Below are positions 25,901 to 40,400 of a DNA stretch of 64,000 nt, piece after piece. The first letter of the stretch is position 1, and the number at the start of each line of letters is the position of its first letter. Position numbers and translations under genes: made by a program. The notes beneath the pieces were generated by a model. The model made no database searches and was not told the DNA's origin. It saw only the letters and a program-made list of their open reading frames with translations. Origin of the DNA: Ficedula albicollis (Eukaryota; Chordata; Aves; Passeriformes; Muscicapidae); NCBI RefSeq assembly GCF_000247815.1, contig NC_021673.1:45288503-45352502 (forward strand), written 5' to 3'.

Positions 25901-28207
25901 TTTGAGATGAAGTTGACATTGTCCAGAAAAGAAGGGGTACTTATTTTCTAGTTGAATGCTGGCATAAGGTCCTTCAAAGCGTAAGTTCCTCCTAGCTTGT
26001 AGTTTTGCCAATCTCTCTGAGCTGGAACTGCAGGAATGAAGTCCCTACAGCACTCTGACAAAAAAAAAAGATTGGGAGACAGACATCACAGACCTTGATA
26101 AACACATCAGAAGACTTATTGATCCAGAAATATTAAAATTGCTTGGAGTTTGAAATGAAGAAAGTGTCCAGGTTTTTTTGTGTAGGTTTAGTTGGGCAAC
26201 AGCTCAAAGTCAGTTCATGTTTAGGACTGGATGGTTGAAAATAGTATATGGCCCATATGGACAGGTGCCTTGAAATTTTGGTATAATAATGCCTTTTTGT
26301 TGGCCAGGGAAGATAGGACAGTTAGAGAGAAATTAATTCTTGATGCAAATTTGCTTTTTGCATTAAAAATTGGGCATGGAATGTTGCTATTGTCCCAGAC
26401 AACTCATGTCTGACACTTGTTGATCTCTGCTAGCTAGCCAAGGCATGCATGAGGTAGCAGAAAATTTTTATCTTCTACCTGCTCAGGACTGCTTTTTCAC
26501 TGACCCAAGAAAAGGATAAATTGTGCAGAGTTGTAAGTAAAATTCTTCTACTTCTCTCACTTCTGAATACAGTCACAGCTTAGTCATCTCTTATCTGTTT
26601 AACACAAGAAAGATTCAAACTGAAACTTAAAAAATCCATACTTCAGTGTTACTTTTGTGATCTCTACTGCCCATCTGGCACTGTCTTCAGTGGCATGTAC
26701 AGAGAAATTCTAGTCTCGTGTACACAGATAATTTTCATTAAGCTGAGCAATCTCTGGAGCAGGAGATGGGAGCTGCATGTCATGACTTCACAAGGGTATT
26801 ACTTTGAAATTATGATAGAATGTCTATAGGCTGTCAAATGACATTTCTCAGTGGAACATTAACAGTTGGTCATGATCTACCAAATGTACCTTGGAGTTTT
26901 TTCAGCCTGGTACCTGATTTTTGCACCTCTGGAAGGTGGCACCCCCAGCCCTTGATATCACATTGGTCCATGTCCTCAGTCTTGACTCTGAGGTGAGACT
27001 GCCATCTATTGAATCCTCCACGTTATCTCCCTCAAAATTTAGCTTTCCACCTAAATACTGACCAGCTGCAGTCCTGCTTTGCTTATGGGACCTGACAAGA
27101 TTGGAGGCCTCCCTGGCATGCCTTCAGGCTAGATCCCCTTGCAAGCAGAGATCAAAGTGTCAGAAAGCAGCAGCTGAGCAAGAGTTCTTACCTTGCTGCA
27201 CTGATTCTTTTTGCACTGAAAGAAGCCATTACAGATGCATCTTTCCAGAGTGTGGTTGTCAGATGCATTTTTCCAGGGCTTGTCAACTGCAGTAGGATGC
27301 AGCTGTCTTCCATCAAAGAGAATTTCAGGCACTTAAGGATAATAGAAAAAAAGAGATAAGAATAACTTTCAGAAAACACAGACTTGGAACATGATTATTA
27401 GAAAAAAAGCCCTTCCATTCAGCTCATTGATTTCTCTCAATGATTTCTCTCTGCTTTCATTTATATGCAGAAATACTTGCAAGTGTAATAAGATTCATAC
27501 CCTGCACAGTAGTAGCAGAATTTTTTTAGAGCACTGGCAGTATGCAATTCTAAAATGCTGCCTTCTCCCTAGACACCACTTCACCTTAACAGTTTGATAA
27601 TGTGGAAATCCCATAAGCACAACAATTTATTTTTATTTTTATTTTTTTTTCAAGATGTATTAAGAGCCTCCTCCAAGGCCCATGGAGATCTTCTTCTGAA
27701 TGTATTGTACTTTTAAATAAGACTGCCTCATCTAAAGAAGGGAACTGACCACAGCCCAAGGTTGTTTGAAGCCATAAGGCTTTGTAGTCTTTTCTGGATA
27801 CCAGTGCAGTGGGGCTCTAGCAGTTTAGCTAAATTGACAGCCCTTGAATATTCTTTGTTAATCTCCAGGGACTTCTCTTGCGCAGTCAACAATGGGCCTG
27901 TGCGGGAGGATGGTGAGGAGGCTGACTGGCTCTAAACACACAAGGATCACTACCAACCTAGCACCTGTTGTGTTTGCAGGCATTCATTCTCCAGGCTCTG
28001 AACAAGCCAAAGGTGCATGGTTAAAAGCTTCATTTCATTTGACGTATTCTGCACATCTATCTAGAAGAGCTCTGAAAGGCTTTCTTTCCTTAGTGGTTTT
28101 CATTGGAATATCTCCTCTGTGTAATCATTTCCAATGGTATCACCTGTTTCAAGCAAAAATCCTAAATATCATGAACTTAAGTTGTGAATCCTCAGAATAT
28201 TAAGCAA
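22996..28207. other. gene-free stretch
   Basis: Open frames reach only about 110 codons (23014-23346, minus) and 84 codons (25559-25813, minus). The only feature I recognise is the MIR-like relic at about 24916-25085. An AT-rich, TATATA-containing patch lies near 25710-25770. No splice-bounded open frame with a recognisable product was seen. Confidence 0.65.
24916..25085 (+). mobile_element. MIR/CORE-SINE-like relic
   Basis: This is the best SINE-type match in the window. 'aatcctaaccttcccctaag' and 'gtaggtaagtgatattctct' are followed by 'ccatttacagctagttaact' and 'gcagaaaagcaataaagtga', then 'cttatcaaaagtagcacagc' and 'gaatgtgggactcacaag'. These follow the order of the MIR-type consensus 'aatcctcacaacacccctgtgaggtaggtaagtattatcccc', 'attttacagatggggaactgaggca', 'aagtgacttgcccaaggtcacacagc'. 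It is old and diverged, and the ends are approximate. A relic of an L3-like LINE sharing the tail is possible. Confidence 0.6.
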
Positions 28208-29146
<939 letters not shown>

Positions 29147-31883
29147 TTTCTGTTGCCTGCAGCTATGCCAGCTGAGAAATAAGGTAAATCACAGGCCCAG
29201 TTCTCCCTCTTTGCTCTCCCAGGAACTGATGTGAATTACTGAGAGTACTCAATTCCAAAGTGTGGTATATTCCCCTTCAGTGATAAAGCAGCAAAGCTGC
29301 TTGTACCTGCGGATCCTTCCCTTTGGATTTAAGAAGGATAATGCTTTCCTATTCAGGCACCGTAAATGAGATAACCCATCACCATCAGAAGGCAATGGAA
29401 AAAACAAGAACCAAAGGCAAGCGTGAATCTTGTGCTGGTTTGGCATTGCCTGGATGTTGGAAATCCACTGTTCCCTGCTCACTTCCTACAGCCCAAGGAG
29501 CAAAGGCCTCATCTTTTTCTGCATGTAGTAGTCACTTGTGGCCCTTCTCCCAAGGCTGTAGGAGCAGCGAGCTCCTAATGGAATTGCTCGGCCATTGTAA
29601 AATGCAGCCTAGGAGCTAGAAATGTCCCCATCCCATAGGGAGATAAATTGGATGGACACAGAAATGAGAACAAAAGGTTTTGCAGTGGATTGAGCAAGTG
29701 ATACATCTTACCACAAAGAGTATCAGCACAGACTGGGTGAACGTATTGCTCAAAAGGGTGTGTTAAAGTGCATAACTGGTCATATGTGGGCTTGTATGCT
29801 CTGGTGTTCCTCTGTAAGTGTTCTTGTCACCCACTTTTCTCACTTATATACAGGCAAAATTGGGCTTCACCCAGCCTAATCCTGCACAGTGATCCTGTAC
29901 GAGGCCTTTCAGCACAATAGAACTATCTGTGCAACAACCTCTATCTGAACTGCATCTCACAGGGGCAGGACAGACAGAAAATTATCTCAAAACTGAAACA
30001 TGATTTTCTTCCTTGCAGAATCTCTCTTTTCTCTCAGTCATCCATGGGGCTTTTTGTTCAGACATCAATAAATTCTTCCTTGACCGCCAGGCACCCAGAG
30101 AATAATGGTAGCCCAAGAGCTTGTTGTGTGCTCCGAATGGCAGCATCTCGTCCAATTCTTGATTTCAAAGTCTAAGGGAGATTTGGTTCCCCTGAGCAGG
30201 TTGGGTAAAAAACTGGAAACTAGTTGGACATTTAAAAAAATAAATTTCCCCACACTTTGTGTGAAGTATTAGCCAGAAAAACCAGCTAACGACTTAATGT
30301 ATGTGTTGTATTCCTCCTGAGGCAAATATGAATATGGATCATCATTTGTTTATACTGGACAGAGAATTTGAATTACTTTAATAGGGCTTTCTATTAGTTT
30401 GTGACAAATAACAAAATGACAATATATTCATCATTCCAAAACCATTAAACTTGTCAGCTTTGCAAATGATTGATAAAATGCTCTGATTTAGACTTGCACA
30501 TTTCATCCACATTTTACTACAACCACTGCTTCATGTATGAGGCACAGCATTCTCACCAGTTTCTCATCAGGGATAAGTAATTGGCCAATTAAATCATAGG
30601 CCAGGATATCTTGTAGAGTTAAATCAGTGATAGTCTATCTCTGAACAGTTTGAATCTTAATGTAGGATAAATTAAGCTCCCTCCTTCGCAGTTGCCTTCA
30701 CATGGAATCTTCTGGTGTGAAAAATGGAAAGCATGAATTTGTCTGTCAGGCAGGGCTTTACATCCTTTTTTTGTCACAGATTTGTTTCCAGACTGGGTTC
30801 CACCTCTACGTTTATTGATAAAATAATGCTTCTCTTATTTATGGCTGAAGCCTGACATCTTAGTAGCAGGAAGTGTTTTGTCAGGATGAGGACTCCAGGA
30901 CTTGATTTTGGAGCTTTCACAGATTACTTTTCCCCAGTAATTTTGGCTTCTTAGTACTAGGAGTTGAACTAATATTAGTAGTCCAGTAGTGTCTAGAGGT
31001 TTTGAGCTGTACCAGAGCTCCATTGTGATACAGACTATATAAACCTATAGTGGGGAAAAGTCCCAGTCCTGCAGAGACTGCGGTATAATCAGGCAAGAAG
31101 ATGGGTAACAAAAAGGAAATGGTATCTCTTTTTCAGATGGGGTTTCACTATTCGCACAGGATAACAGAACAGTAATGCTGTTTTCAGAAGTGTGGAGAAA
31201 TAAAGCATTTTGCCAGATATCAAAAAAGGAATTGCTGTTAGAGTAGGGAATGAGCCGAGGTTTCTTGAGTCTCAATACACGACTGATAAAAAGACAATCC
31301 TCCTGCTTTGTGATTTCTAAACAAAATTCAAGCATATCTCCCGTAGGCTGGAAGCTAGGTAACATCCTTCTGGTAGATGAGAAAAAGCACTATACCAAGT
31401 GGGGAAGGTGCAAAAAGTAAACAGAAATCATAAAAACAAATTAACTTTTCTTTTTTTCCCCTCTAAATAATTTACAGATATCTTAGCAACAGTGCTAAAA
31501 ATGTAAGAATTGCTTCTATTTGACTCAGAGCACTACCTCATAGTTAGAATATCTCTTTTTAGCACTCAGGGTTAATCTTGATGCTTGGATAAGAAAGAGC
31601 AAAAGAGATGAAGTGCGTGTTTAAGTTCCTTGTAACAAAAATTGTGTGTGACCAAGGTTTGCTGTTTACACTCTTGGATTACTTTTCTGCATTCCTGAGC
31701 CGGCAGGGACTGTTACCTAACCAAGGACTGAATGTTTTAAGCAAAGTCCCTCCCTGAAATATGCAGCAAACTCAAATCCTTATTTTTAAAGTGAGCCCAA
31801 GTCTAGGTATTTTTCCATAGAGGCAGGGACTCCAGCAGGGGAGGTACAAAAACACCATTAAACCCATAAGTTCTCTTGAAAAA

Positions 31884-31945
31884 ACAGAATCATAGAATCA
31901 TTTACATGGGAAAAGACCTTTAAGATGTTCAAGACTAATCATAAA
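31884..31945 (-). mobile_element. short CR1-like 3' fragment, reversed
   Basis: The words 'acagaatcatagaatcattt' and 'gggaaaagacctttaagatg' match the reversed terminal part of avian CR1 elements ('agaatcatagaatcatttaggttggaaaagacctttaagatcatc'). Similarity is lost after about 60 bp. The same terminal words also occur in some avian LTR elements, so the family assignment is tentative. Confidence 0.6.
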
Positions 31946-34900
31946 AAAACCCAAAAAACCCAAACAAACACCTTTTTGGTTTTGAAGAAGCTGATGAAAC
32001 ATGGTTTATCTATTCCTTAACCCATCCTTTGGTTATGAGTCAGACAACACATATGCAGAAGCAGTAGCAGGACCATGAAAAATCCTGATTTGGACTTCAT
32101 TTTCCACTGAATCTGTGGAGCTGCACCCAGTTTGCAGTAGTGAGCAATTAGTTGTGATGTCACATGGCAGTTGCAGATGAGGAGGGCAGTAATGCTGTCT
32201 GCTTCACTGGAAGAATTTCCTGATGGCAAAAGCAAAACGTCAGCCCTCAACGTGGGGTTTTCCCAGCCCAGCATGGAAAAATGAGTTTTTGAGCGTTTCC
32301 TTTTGGTACTTTGTGAACTTCTCGTGGGTGGATCATGTGTTCATACACTGAGCAAGGAACAGACTTTGGCTTTTCACACCACATCCAAAGAGCTTGATTG
32401 CATTTTTGGAGGGAATGTGCCCAGACACCATCAGGGGCTAAGTAGCAGCCAGCTGGTGAGAGGTATTTAGAGCAGAGACGCATTTGGTGATAAAGTTTTG
32501 ACTGTTGCACCGATGGCCTTCAGCCTCATTTCCCTAATGGGGCCGACTTGGCAGCACGGAGGAGTCGGAACACCTGTCTGTTGGTTTCCCCGCTCTGGCT
32601 TGAGCATCCCATCATTTGAAACACTGGACATCTGCTGCTAGACCCTGTCTTTGTGAGCACCTGCATGTGTTTTCAAATACTTGCATATGAGATAAATGCC
32701 AAATTCAGCTGGGGCAGGGTGTCAGGAGTCAGAGACTGGAGCTCACCTTTGCCTCTAGAGCGATCAGTGGGCATATTTAAAAAGAGCTGCAGAACAGGAG
32801 TGCAGTGGGTCTCAGCTGTGATGCATGGTAGGCTTGTGCAGACTGTGAACACCAGATGTAAAAAGCCCCTGCATTTAATCAGTCTGGGGAGCGTTGTCTC
32901 TGAGCTTTATCAGGACTTCTGATCAACTGCTGGTTCCTGACAACATCCGGGGAGGCACTGGGAGTTGTTATGTCACTGGCAAGATATAATGCTGTCGTTA
33001 ATTTAATGCTCTTTAGATTGTTTAATTTGGAAATTCAGATGTAATCAAATGTCAAACTCACTGTCCAAATTCCTAAATTAAACATGGGTTGTTTGGAAGC
33101 TTCTCTAGAGCTGCTGTTTGTTTCATCAGTCCCACAGTCACTGTTATTGGTTGCAGAGGCAACCATTTTGCAACAAGCAAATTTGGCCCTTACTACAGGA
33201 GTTGGAATAGCTGCCTTGAGACATACTGAGCCCGTTTTTTGTAAGAACCTGTGATTTTTAGTAACATCATCAAAGTCATTTTAGTGGAGGCTGAGCAGGA
33301 GTGGAATAAAAAACCCACAAAAGGAAGAGTAATTCCCATTCTTACTAAGGCATTCATTTGGTCTCTGTGTCTTGGTGTAAGTCTGCTTAATGACTGTCAT
33401 CTCCCTGATCCTCCCGAGGGTATTCATGTCTGTCTGCTTTTATAAGAAATGAGTCATCGAGTTTGGGCATCTTTGTCACATGAAAGCATCTACAAAGATC
33501 TGAATGTAAACACTAGGGTTTTGTTGTACTGGTTAAAATTGTGCTGTGGGATTCCACTCTGCAAACACTGTACTGGCTAAAGTTGTTTGTAATATCTTTG
33601 TGAAAGGGGAAAGACCAGACTTGGAATGTAAATGTGTGTGAATATTTGTTAACAGATGAAGCTCTGGACCAAGTTTTTAACTTGATACTGGAGTTTTTGG
33701 TGAAGTGGTGTACATGTCTGATGGCTACAACACTGCAGCCTGGTTCCCTGTTAACAGCAGGGTTTGTGTGAGCTGAGTGTTGCTGAAAAGCCTTTCCCAC
33801 TTCTGTGTGTGAACAGTTCACAGCAGAAAGATGAGTCCATCTGGTTTTTATCGACTTCCTTCCACGCTGGCACTTTGTAACAGCATTGAGGATGGGTTGT
33901 GAGACTGCAGCTATTCTAGATTAGAGCACAAATGCCAAGTGTCTTGCCATGTTGTCCTTCTGAAGAGTTGAAGGATTTGGAGCAAGGGCTTTGCATGAAT
34001 CTGTTATTAAATAAATGCGTGTGCTATCAGAACAATTTTCAGAACAGTATGGTTTCTGATCTTTTGTAAATCCAGAACAAATGAAACAGTTTTCTTTGAT
34101 ATTTTTCTTAAGCTAATTGAAAGCATAATTTAGTCCTTAATGCAGAGTATAAGAAATAAAATGGTCATTAAGTTGTCCCTTAAAATAGTGGCATTGCACT
34201 CAGCCCAGAAGGGCTTACTGAAACTTATTCTGCCACTCCTCCTTTCTCAGGATCACAAACAATACAAAAGCCCTTGCACCAAAAATAGACTTAATCAATA
34301 CTACTCATATTTAGTTTTTTATTGCATTTATGATTGTCTTTCAACTTTTCTTAATAAAGCCAGCTAGCTGTAGTTCACTAATTCTGTTCTTGGTGTTCCT
34401 GGCAGAAAGGCAGTTACAGTGTTCTGTTAGTGCAGAATGGACTTTCAATATGCACCTAAGTTTTGGCCTGACCCATGTACTCTTCTAAGCTAAGAACGCT
34501 GAGACTCGTGTCCCACATCTGTTCAGGGATTGTCAGTAGTACCAAAAAATTCTGGTCAGTGTAAAAAGAGGTGAATCTTCACTGCAATGCTCCAGAGAGA
34601 TACTGGGGATGCTTTGTTAAGGCAGTCATAGCATTTGGTCTTGATGGGACCCTTCACCTTGCCAGATTCATTGCAGCGAGATGTGACTGGAAACTTCTCA
34701 GCCTAGACCAGTAAAAGTGTTTTGTTTGTGTGTAAGATGTGACTTCCCTCAGTTCAGCTGAGCCGTTGAACATTTTCAGAAGCCAGCAAATAGCTGCTGC
34801 TTACCTTTTCCTCACTCACTTTGTAATTTCTGACCTGTTACTTTAACTTTGTTTCAGCCTTGTTTTTACCCAAATGTGACTCGGACTTGTCATGGCACCT

Positions 34901-35164
34901 GCAGTACATAGAGCAGGAAAGGAAAAGCTGGAGGGAGAAAGGGATAGGAAAGAAGCTGGCAGTGTGGTCAAAGCCAGACGGTATAAGAGTATGTTTGGGG
35001 GAAGATATCTGGCTTCTGAGAATATTTTATACCCTTGTTATTTGAATTTTTTTTAAATGACATAAGAGTCCGTGGTTAATATTGCTTCGTCACCAATGTG
35101 TAACAGCTAAAATGTGTCCTTCCTAGAGCTGCAGAAAGCTGTGTCCCAGCTAAAGTGTGAAGCA

Positions 35165-35191
35165 ATATGTCAGAAAAGCAGAGTGACATAT
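35165..35191. other. hairpin with 8-bp stem
   Basis: Arms ATATGTCA (35165-35172) and TGACATAT (35184-35191) surround an 11-base loop. One such stem is expected by chance in a window of this size. Confidence 0.8.
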
Positions 35192-36346
35192 CAAGTCCTG
35201 AGGAACTTTTTTTTGCTGAAGGGTAATGAAATCTGAAAAACAGGGAAAGCTGTTTTGGTTTAATATATCTTGCTTTATTGCAAGACTGGTAAAGGGCAAT
35301 ATGAGTGTGCTGTGAAGTGGACGTACAGAATGGGTAATTTAATTTTGTTGCTGTTGTAATCTGCTGGGCATTTTTCCAAAACAAGAGTAGGGAGTAACTG
35401 GCATATTTCATTACAACTGCCCAGATGACTAAGAGGAGATTAAGCCTTTAATTACAAGATGGAGCATCCTGAGCCAGCATTACAGCTTGTGACTGAAGCC
35501 ACAGTCAAGCCTAGAAAAATCTAGAGGGTCTCAAATAGGTGACCTGTATGTATCTGCTAAAGACTTTACATCTTGCCTATTTACATATTTATTTTATTGA
35601 AGTTACACAAATGTATGTGTAAGAGGATTAATATTTTCCATTAATCGGAAATATTCACATGCATCTGGTCTCCAAGCCATTTGTCATTGAAACAAGCTGG
35701 TAGCCAGTTCTTTTTCTCTGTGTTTGCGTGTCAGCAACATAATTTTTAACAGGTGCTACCCTGTGTGGATAGAACCTTTAAACATTATGTTTAAACCCCT
35801 TGTCTCCTTTTTGACTTTTCCCTTCAAATTAGGAAGGCTGGTTGCTGTCAGCGGTGGTGAATGGTTAACATTCTTGCTGATTTTACTTGCCATCAGACTG
35901 TCAACTTAGGAGATGACATGCAATACTCGTGTAAAAGTGGCAGAGAAAGGATTTTTGGTATTTTTTCCCCCTTGTTGTAAAATGGGTAAAAAGCTAAATG
36001 CAAGATGATGTCAAGTACCAAGAAGGGCTGTCTTTTAACAGTATTTAATTAAACCAACCTGTATGAAGGAGCTGATTTCTCTTTTACCCAGAACATTTAC
36101 ATGGAATAATGATCTATCATTTGAATATTTTGGTTTTTAGGGAGCTCCTTCAACTCCATTTGGCTGTAATGGGGGTTGGAAGGGTTAACTTATTGCAGGA
36201 AAAGAGCCCCAAAATTGTGCCTTTATATGATTAAATCTGGGACCTTTTCGGTAAATTATGCTGGAATAGTAGGCAGAGTAGAGTGAAAAGATTTTTTGTG
36301 CTAGTTCATATACATAGGTTGAAGACTTGGCATGGAAAGCTGCATT

Positions 36347-36390
36347 ATGCCAGTGTTGAATGGTATGCCAGTGTTGAATGGTTTGCCAGT
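36347..36390. repeat. 18-bp tandem repeat, two copies plus a partial
   Basis: ATGCCAGTGTTGAATGGT is present at 36347-36364 and 36365-36382 with no spacer, followed by a partial third copy (TTGCCAGT). Confidence 0.92.
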
Positions 36391-36895
36391 ACCTGGCTGT
36401 GAAGAGCAATCATTTTCTCTCAGCTGCACAAGGTTGCAGGATGTAGATGATTTTGTTATTCAGATACCTTGAGGCCTGGAGCAGCACCTTAATAAAGCTC
36501 TGGTGCTGTGGATGGTTCTGTTCTCCTGCACTGTGAGCAGGATGCATTAAAAGGGGCAGTTTAAAACAGTTGGACCTTTTATGACACACAGTGTGTTTTC
36601 CTCAATTGTATCTGACTCTGGTAGGCATGAGGTGGCCTCTTCCTGACAGGGGTCTCTAAGACGAAAGCAAAAGTGCAGGTTTTTTTTAACATTACAGTGT
36701 GTTTGTCTGAGACAGCAGGAACTAAGTGGTTGCAGACATGTCAGCTGTAGTTGAATGATTGAAATGTGGTGACCATCAGGAAAGACCTAAAAAGGAGCAC
36801 AAAATTCAGCTTTAATGGGATTACTGTGAAAAACTGTGTTCTGTGAGCATGCAGTTTTTGATGTAGCTACTCAGAACTCCTCTGGATGACAAAAA

Positions 36896-37451
36896 GGAGA
36901 AGCTGTAATTTTGCATGGGATAAGTGCACTTTTCTTTCTTGAAATAACAGCTTATGCAGGCAATGGCCTAGTGAGTTGATACTCTTCAGCATCTCAGTTC
37001 AGGCAACACTGCTGTTACATCAGTGGGATTTTTCTGCAACTTAATTGTCACTTAATAAGAGGAGAGAATATTTTCAAAAGTGAAATCATGGTAGCTTCTT
37101 TGGAAAGGAATTCTACCTTTGAGAGCTTTGAAGTTAACGAGAGAAAGTCAGTAAACTAGCAAGCATTTTGTGTTATGGAGAAGCTGTAATTTTGCATGGG
37201 ATAAGTGCACTTTTCTTTCTTGAAATAACAGCTTATGCAGGCAATGGCCTAGTGAGTTGATACTCTTCAGCATCTCAGTTCAGGCAACACTGCTGTTACA
37301 TCAGTGGGATTTTTCTGCAACTTAATTGTCACTTAATAAGAGGAGAGAATATTTTCAAAAGTAAAATCATGGTAGCTTCTTTGGAAAGGAATTCTACCTT
37401 TGAGAGCTTTGAAGTTAACGAGAGAAAGTCAGTAAACTAGCAAGCATTTTG
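36896..37451. repeat. 275-bp tandem duplication, about 99.6% identical
   Basis: Copy one is 36896-37170 and copy two is 37177-37451, giving a period of 281 bp. The two are separated by six bases (TGTTAT). By eye the copies differ at one site only, G at 37082 against A at 37363. The sequence outside both copies is different. The unit is unique-looking DNA that carries no recognisable element or coding frame. The near-identity points to a very recent local duplication or to an assembly artefact. Confidence 0.97.
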
Positions 37452-40400
37452 ATACGTAAAGGTCAAGGATAACTATTGGATAGAGTGGCTGGCAGAGAAA
37501 ATCCAGATATTTGGCAGTGGATTCATGCCACAGTGAGTTATGATCAGGCAGTTAAACAGCAGGGTTATTTGCATCATCCATGTGGCTCTGCTATGCTATT
37601 AACCATTCCTCCTAGTGTCCTCTGCAACAATGTTTTTGAAAGTTTGTATTTAATTGCATAAATATCCTGAGGCCCAGACTTCTTGTTCTTGTGTTAGTGG
37701 CTTTAGTGAGGATATCAAGAGCTGCAGCATAGGGCATATTGCTTTAGTGTAAGAAATTCAAAGACTACATTGAAGTACCACTTTCCCTTATTTGTTCTTA
37801 TGTATTCTGCTTTTCAACCTTTGAACATGACAGGAATTTATTTTCTTTTCCCCAGTAGTAGAGTGCATTGTGAACACTGTGTATGCCCCTCAGCTGTGAC
37901 TGAAAAATAAAGGAGAGAATAGTTGCAGCTATTCTGTAGCCAGCGGCAGCAATCACTGCATGCTGGGTCGCCTGCTTGGCTCTACAGCTCCCTGCTCACT
38001 TGCTAGTACAATTACCTCAGTTTATTTATGGTTATGGGGGGACATAAAGAGTAAATTTGGGGAAAATTTCCATTTTCATGGTATACCCGGAAGCCTCAGT
38101 CATTGCACAAACTCAGCAACCTTACCTGTTTTGAGGCAGAAGCTGAAAACCCATCCATTCTAACTCAGCTATAAATATCTTTCTTGGGTGTGCTTCTTTC
38201 GTGACCTCATGTCTTGTGTTTTCAGTGAACGTCCCCATTGAAAAAGAAAGGTAGGCAGTGGAGGGTACATCTGCATTAGTGTTCAAGTTTGGTTTAGGAA
38301 TCTTGTTTTGATGACAATCCCTCCTGTTGTCTGCACTTACAGTTTCATTCACAGCAGTCCTGGTACTTGCAAACTTGACTGGTTTTGGATAAAACTAAAA
38401 TAGAAGCTGCAGCTCCGTATGCAAATTTCTCTTATTCAGTCCATGGGAGACTAAAGCAAAGCTAGTCCCAAGTAAACTGCCCTGAAACATACAGGATGTG
38501 GTTGCTGGATCTTTAGCAACACTGTCATACAAAATTACTCCAGTCGGGCTACACTAATTGATTAATAGATGTAGCCTGGAACTACCGAGCTCTGTAGAGC
38601 AGCTCATTCCATGGAGTTCAGCTCAAGCCTTCATGAATCTCTACTCCCACGTGGAAGACTCCATATTCAAAACCTCTCTTGGTGGAGCTGGTGTTGGTGA
38701 TTTTCTCATCAGCCCCTGAGTACTCACAGGAGAACAGGGTGAGATCACCTCTGACACCAGCAGATTCCCAGCTGCCCAGGGAGGAAAGCCTCTTTTATTC
38801 TGCAATAACTGTGGTCCTTTGAAATGGATGATCCATATGAACTCCACTTTCATTTAACTTCCTCAGTGCTGTAATGAAATGCCACCACCAGGACTTCGGA
38901 TTTATTGAGGAATAGAAGAACAATTGTGACTGCTTCATTTCACAGACTGTTAATGAAAAGTTACTGAATACAGCAGAGGATACAAATACTTCCTGAGTAG
39001 TAATGTTTATTGCTACTACTGCCTGGATGAAACATGACAGATTATTGTAGTTAAATAATCAACAGAACATACACTGTGTAGAGGGTGTGGAAGTTCAGAA
39101 GATGCCCCACAGTAGCTGAACAAAAGAGTGGAGTTGCAGCTTATTCCCACCATGGGGGCTGGGTAGTAAACAGTCCAGTTCACTCCTGCCAGGACAACTG
39201 GATGGGCCTGCTTTCTTTCATGCTGTACCAGAAAACTGTCTGTGGTAGCCAAACAATGCCAATGTTTTCAGTATTACATTACCATAATTGACAATACTAC
39301 TGAATTGCTAGAAAACTGCCAAATCAAATGTTCCAAGTAACTGTGGTGCCATTTGTCTGATGGTAATGTTTGATTTTCTGAAGAACCATGCAGCATGCAG
39401 AATTAGGCAAAGGGAAATACATTGCATGGTTATTAATTCTTTAATACTTGAAACTACTTAGCAAAGAACATGTAGATCAAAGCTTTTGCTTGAGAAGATT
39501 GAGCTTCCGAGACAGGAGATATCGGGAGCAGTCTGGAGCAATATAACAGAATCCTGGAGGATAAAAAAAAAGAACTGATTACATTTCCATTAGTTTTTAA
39601 ATCTCCTTTGTGTTCAGTTTAGACATTTTCATGGCTCTTGAATTCCAGGTTAAATCTAGCCTGTTAAGCACTTGATCCATTTTCTCAAATTGACAGGCGC
39701 TAGCTTTCCATTTTTAATAAATGTACTTGGAATTTTGGTAGGCATCCTTCAAGAAGAAAGCTAAGATTGTTTGTTGATTTCTGGTTTTTACGTTAGATTA
39801 TGAAAGGAGGTGGGTTGCAATAATCCATTCTTCATTGAAACCATCCCCAAAAGACATATTTCAAGCAGGTCAGATTTTCATGACCTCAATTGCTTTTACT
39901 CATAGAATGGAAAAAGGAGGGATAATCCTTTTTTTTCTTGCTGTGATGTGCATTTAGCTGTCTGATTCATATTTAGAACCCAAGTCTACCATAAATACAT
40001 TCCCTATTGATTTCATTGGAAACAAAAATAGTATTTTATATCCAAAAATCCTGTAAATCCAAAATCTGACCCTCCTGAAGTCAATGACAATTATACCAGA
40101 TATCTTAAAAGTGGCAAAATTTGACCTCAGGCTCCTCTGGATATATATGGGAGCTTTGGAAAAAATTATTTAGAGCACTACTCCAGTTGAATAACATGAA
40201 AATGAAAATTAAACATTAAGGGTCATTTTCCTCTGTTGGTAGCTTTTTAACATTTAATATAATTAGTAATTTGATAGTATCAAGTCTTCAGAGATTCTAT
40301 GCTAGTGTATATTGCAGTTTAGTCTTACTGAAAAGGATCAGTTAATCAAAATACTGATTTTCGTTGAAAACCCATCCTATTTCATTAGAAGGAATTGCAT

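Larger units (their letters stand above)
29147..36895. other. gene-free stretch
   Basis: The largest open frames are 111 codons (35076-35411, minus) and 106 codons (31045-31365, minus), neither recognisable. A somewhat GC-richer patch with scattered CpGs lies near 32510-32650. The stretch also holds a CR1-like fragment at about 31884-31945, a candidate exon at 34858-34980 (reported as a finding only), an 8-bp-stem hairpin at 35165-35191 and an 18-bp tandem repeat at 36347. Confidence 0.6.

Noticed and set aside
40000..40150. Possible old amniote repeat with 'gaagtcaatgacaa'
   Set aside because: Only one short word resembles known repeats, and no ordered match follows.
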